Source: Epiperipatus broadwayi
Taxonomy: Eukaryota > Onychophora > Udeonychophora > Euonychophora > Peripatidae
Direction: 5' to 3'
Length of the DNA: 64,000 nucleotides
Assembly: GCA_028023455.1 (NCBI GenBank)
Contig: JAQFVV010006203.1
Coordinates: 9,154,876-9,218,875, forward strand
Both the position numbers and the translations under genes were made by a program. The notes below the pieces were generated by a model, which did not search any database, was not told the DNA's origin, and saw only the letters and a program-made list of their open reading frames with translations. Below, piece by piece: positions 61,171-64,000 of this stretch; the stretch's first letter is position 1, and every line of letters starts with the position of its first letter.

Positions 61171-61960
61171 AAATAAATCGCCTAAGGCACTACAATTAAA
61201 AAAGGGTGGTGGGAAGGCACTACCCTTAAAAAAAGTGTAGGAAAACGTCACATAAATAGTCTAAGGTACTACTATAAAAAAAAAAGTGCGGGGGGAAAAA
61301 AAAAGAAGTGAACATTGAAAATTAATAAATCCTTTAAGATAAACCAAAAACGCTAATTTATATATATAGTGATAATCAAATACTGTAATAATAAATCTTA
61401 AACAATTAACATGTGTTAAGGCATTTTTAAAAAAAATCGTAAATGATATTTACAAAAACTCTTTAAAATATAGCGATCATTAGAAAAATAATAAATGCTA
61501 TTTTAAAAAGCTCACTCCGGTCTTTCAACACTATATACTAAAGTATTATAATTTTAAGAAACAATATTTAAAAACTATAATGCTATAAATCAAACATTGG
61601 GTTGTAATGTCACATTAAATAGCCTAAGGTGCTACCATGAAAAAAAGTGTCGGGGGGGGGGGGAGAAAAAGAAGTGAACATTGAAAATTAAAAAAATTAC
61701 AAAATTATTTAAAATAAACCAAAAACGCTAACGCATATAGTGATGATAATCAAATATTGCAATCGTAAATCTCAAAAAATTAACGTGTATTAAGGCATTT
61801 TTAAAAAAAGTCTAAAACCTAAATAGATATTTACACCTTTATATAGCGATCAATAGAAAAAATAATAAATACTACTTTCAAAAGATTACTCCAGTCTTTC
61901 AACAGTATATACTAAATCAGTATTATAATTTTACAAAACAATATTTAAAAAGTATACAAA
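61171..61960 (+). repeat. ~370-bp tandem direct repeats
   Basis: Two full units, about 61235-61604 and 61605-61960, share in order TAAGGT-CTAC, GAAGTGAACATTGAAAATTA, AAACCAAAAACGCTAA, TTAAGGCATTTTTAAAAAAA, TATAGCGATCA-TAGAAAAA, and CTTTCAACA-TATATACTAAA. Short partial starts (TCGCCTAAGGCACTAC) precede them from 61171. The second unit runs into the left arm of the large palindrome. Confidence 0.85.
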
Positions 61961-64000
61961 AAAAAAAAAAAAAATCAAAACTTTAAAAACCCCTTGTGTT
62001 GCTAAATCTGAAATGGTGGGAACATCACACTTTCAACACTATTTCATGGAGTATCAGCAAATAAAAAACCTAATTAACTTATTTTTAAAAATATTTTACA
62101 TTTGGCTTTGGAATTATCCCTCTAACTAAGAGTTATAATAATAAATCACAAATCTGAATAATAGACATATTAATGCATATTACAGTTAGCATTTATTTAA
62201 GTAATTTTTTACCAATATTTTAAGAATTTTAAAAAAATTACCAACTTTCTGGATTGGATGTATGGTTGTCCACGCAGGCTAAATTTGGTTCTTCCTAGAT
62301 CTCTTCATTACTGCAAAAACAAAAAGCCATCAACAAATTATGGGTTATGCTTTTAAGATTTAAGTTTATTACTTTAAAGAAGACCCAGTAAAATTAATTT
62401 ATTCAGGAAATATCGCAGTTTGATATCGTCTCTTTCAAATTTATTTTTAAAACTGTGTACTTGGGTCTCACACAAATTAAACCAGGTATGTATGATGTAA
62501 GATAATTTCCAAGAATTGGACTTCGGGATGGGCTTTTGTCTTACTAAGATAAAAGTGTTAAGTTAAAATATGTAACAATAGAAAGCTCAGCTAAACTTTC
62601 AAATTTAAAAAAAAACAGCTGTAAACAAGCTTAATGGACTTTTATGCTTCAAGCCTAACTAGTAATCAAATGCAAAAGAGGGGTAAAATTTATTATAAAA
62701 AAATTTATAATAAATTAATGATTTAAAAATATAATCGCACTGTAACATATTACACGTCACAATTTCTACTCACATATATATATGTGTGTGCAGATAAATG
62801 TATTACTTTTAAGATTTTAGTTTTAACACTTTCAAGAAGACACAAGTAAAATTATTTGGTAATTTATTCTGAAAATATTGCAAAAACAAAAAAGAGACCT
62901 GCTTTTCATTAATATTTAAAAAAAAAAACTGAAATATAAAGGTGTGTTCATGTGATCATATGATTTGAAATTTCCGTTTCACCTTCTATGTATCATAGTA
63001 GGCCTGTTTTCCAAATTCAAACCCATCCCAGGCCACGTGTATAATCCTATAATAATGTATTTTGATATATAATAACATATGTTTACGTGTATGTGCGCAC
63101 ATCTAATATATAAATAAATATATAATGTCTGTATACAGACATTAATATATTAGATGTGTGCACATACCCATAAACATACATTATTATACATCAAAATACA
63201 TTATTATAAGATTATATATGTAACGATGTTAGGCTTGAAGCATAAATCTCCATTAGCTGGTTTACTGTTGTTTTTTTAAATTTGAAAGTTTAGCTGACTC
63301 TATTGTTACATATTTTAACTTAACACTTTTATCTTAGCAAGACAAAAGCCCATCCCGAAGTCCAATTCTTGGAAATTATCTTACGTCATACATATCTGGT
63401 TTAATTTGTGTGAGACCCAAGTACACAGTTTTAAAAATAAATTTGAAAGAGACGATATCAAACTGCGATATTTCCTGAATAAATTAATTTTACTGGAGTC
63501 TTCTTTAAAGTAATAAACTTAAATCTTAAAAGCATAACCCATAATTTGTTGATGGCTTTTTGTTTGTGCAGTAATGAAGAGATCTAGGAAGAACCAAATT
63601 TAGCCTGCGCGGACGACCATGCATTCGATCCAGAAAGTTGGAAATTTTTTTAATTCTTAAAATATTGGTAAAAAATTATTTAAATAAATGCTAACTGTAA
63701 TATGCATTAATATGTCTATTATTCAGATTTGTGATTTATTATTATAACTCTTAGTTAGAAGGATAATTCCAAAGCCAAATGTAAAATATTTTAAAAAATA
63801 AGTTAATTAGGTTTTTTATTTGTTGATACTCCACGAAAGTGTTGAAAGTGATGTTCCCGCCATTTCAGATTTAGCAATATACTTTTTAAATATTATTTTT
63901 TAAAATTATAAAACTGATTCAGTATATACTGTTGAAAGACCGGAGAAATCTTTTGAAAGCAGCATTTATCATTTTTTCTATTTATCGCTATGTATATATA
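61840..64000. mobile_element. Large palindrome, probable long-inverted-repeat transposon (cut by window end)
   Basis: The left arm (about 61840-62660) and right arm (63228-64000, continuing past the window) are reverse complements over roughly 770 bp with modest divergence. Paired landmarks include GGACTTCGGGATGGGCTTTT, TGGGTCTCACACAAATTAAA, and CCTAGATCTCTTCATTACTG. The spacer (62661-63227) contains a second, diverged copy of left-arm sequence near 62800-62900 and a smaller palindrome. No coding region is seen. Long inverted repeats with internal tandem repeats resemble Foldback/Galileo-type elements, but no terminus or transposase is visible, so the class is an inference. Confidence 0.75.
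63045..63215. repeat. Inner palindrome within the spacer
   Basis: The sequence is nearly symmetrical around the GTCTGTATACAGAC centre (63127-63140). TATAATCCTATAATAATGTA on the left pairs with the segment ending near 63215, and ATGTGCGCACATCTAATATA pairs with its partner at about 63147-63170. Its axis (about 63133) differs from that of the large palindrome (about 62940). Confidence 0.85.

Overview
This is a very A+T-rich stretch of nuclear DNA from a eukaryote, by eye about three quarters A+T. It has many A/T homopolymer runs, TA microsatellites and C-run/A-run junctions. I find no intact protein-coding gene and no bacterial-style operon. What can be read are transposable elements typical of animals: hAT, Merlin and pogo/Tigger-like DNA transposons, a Penelope-like retroelement with a GIY-YIG endonuclease, an RTE-like LINE and tRNA-derived SINEs. 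I infer an AT-rich invertebrate animal (an arachnid or cnidarian would fit), sampled in an intergenic or intronic region. I cannot name the species.

Layout. 1-6.6 kb: mostly unrecognised AT-rich DNA, with a small CpG-bearing patch near 1.62 kb, a SINE-like copy near 2.0 kb and two foldback elements at 3.6 and 4.2 kb. 6.65-12.23 kb: a decayed hAT transposon with an exact 8-bp target duplication and an almost complete but frame-broken transposase, interrupted by about 3 kb of foreign sequence. 12.2-22.4 kb: a MITE, a decayed RTE-like LINE on the minus strand (15.2-17.1 kb), and two weak candidate exons on the minus strand (18.9-19.0 and 21.1 kb). 22.46-24.06 kb: a hAT MITE carrying a minisatellite, then a strong foldback. 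24-39 kb: scattered SINE-like copies, small inverted repeats, a LINE 3' tail and tandem duplications.

39.08-41.51 kb: a pogo/Tigger-like remnant, then Merlin element 1 with an exact 8-bp duplication and the C-terminal half of its transposase. 43.4 and 47.06 kb: two short hAT MITEs. 51.50-55.46 kb: two copies of one Penelope-like element arranged head to head and bounded as one unit by a 15-bp direct repeat, the most striking structure here. 59.93-60.85 kb: Merlin element 2, rearranged so that both ends carry the 3' end of the transposase. 61.1-64.0 kb: tandem ~370-bp repeats leading into a large imperfect palindrome that runs off the right edge.

None of the transposase or reverse-transcriptase genes is intact, so the window reads as a record of successive and nested insertions rather than a working gene cluster.
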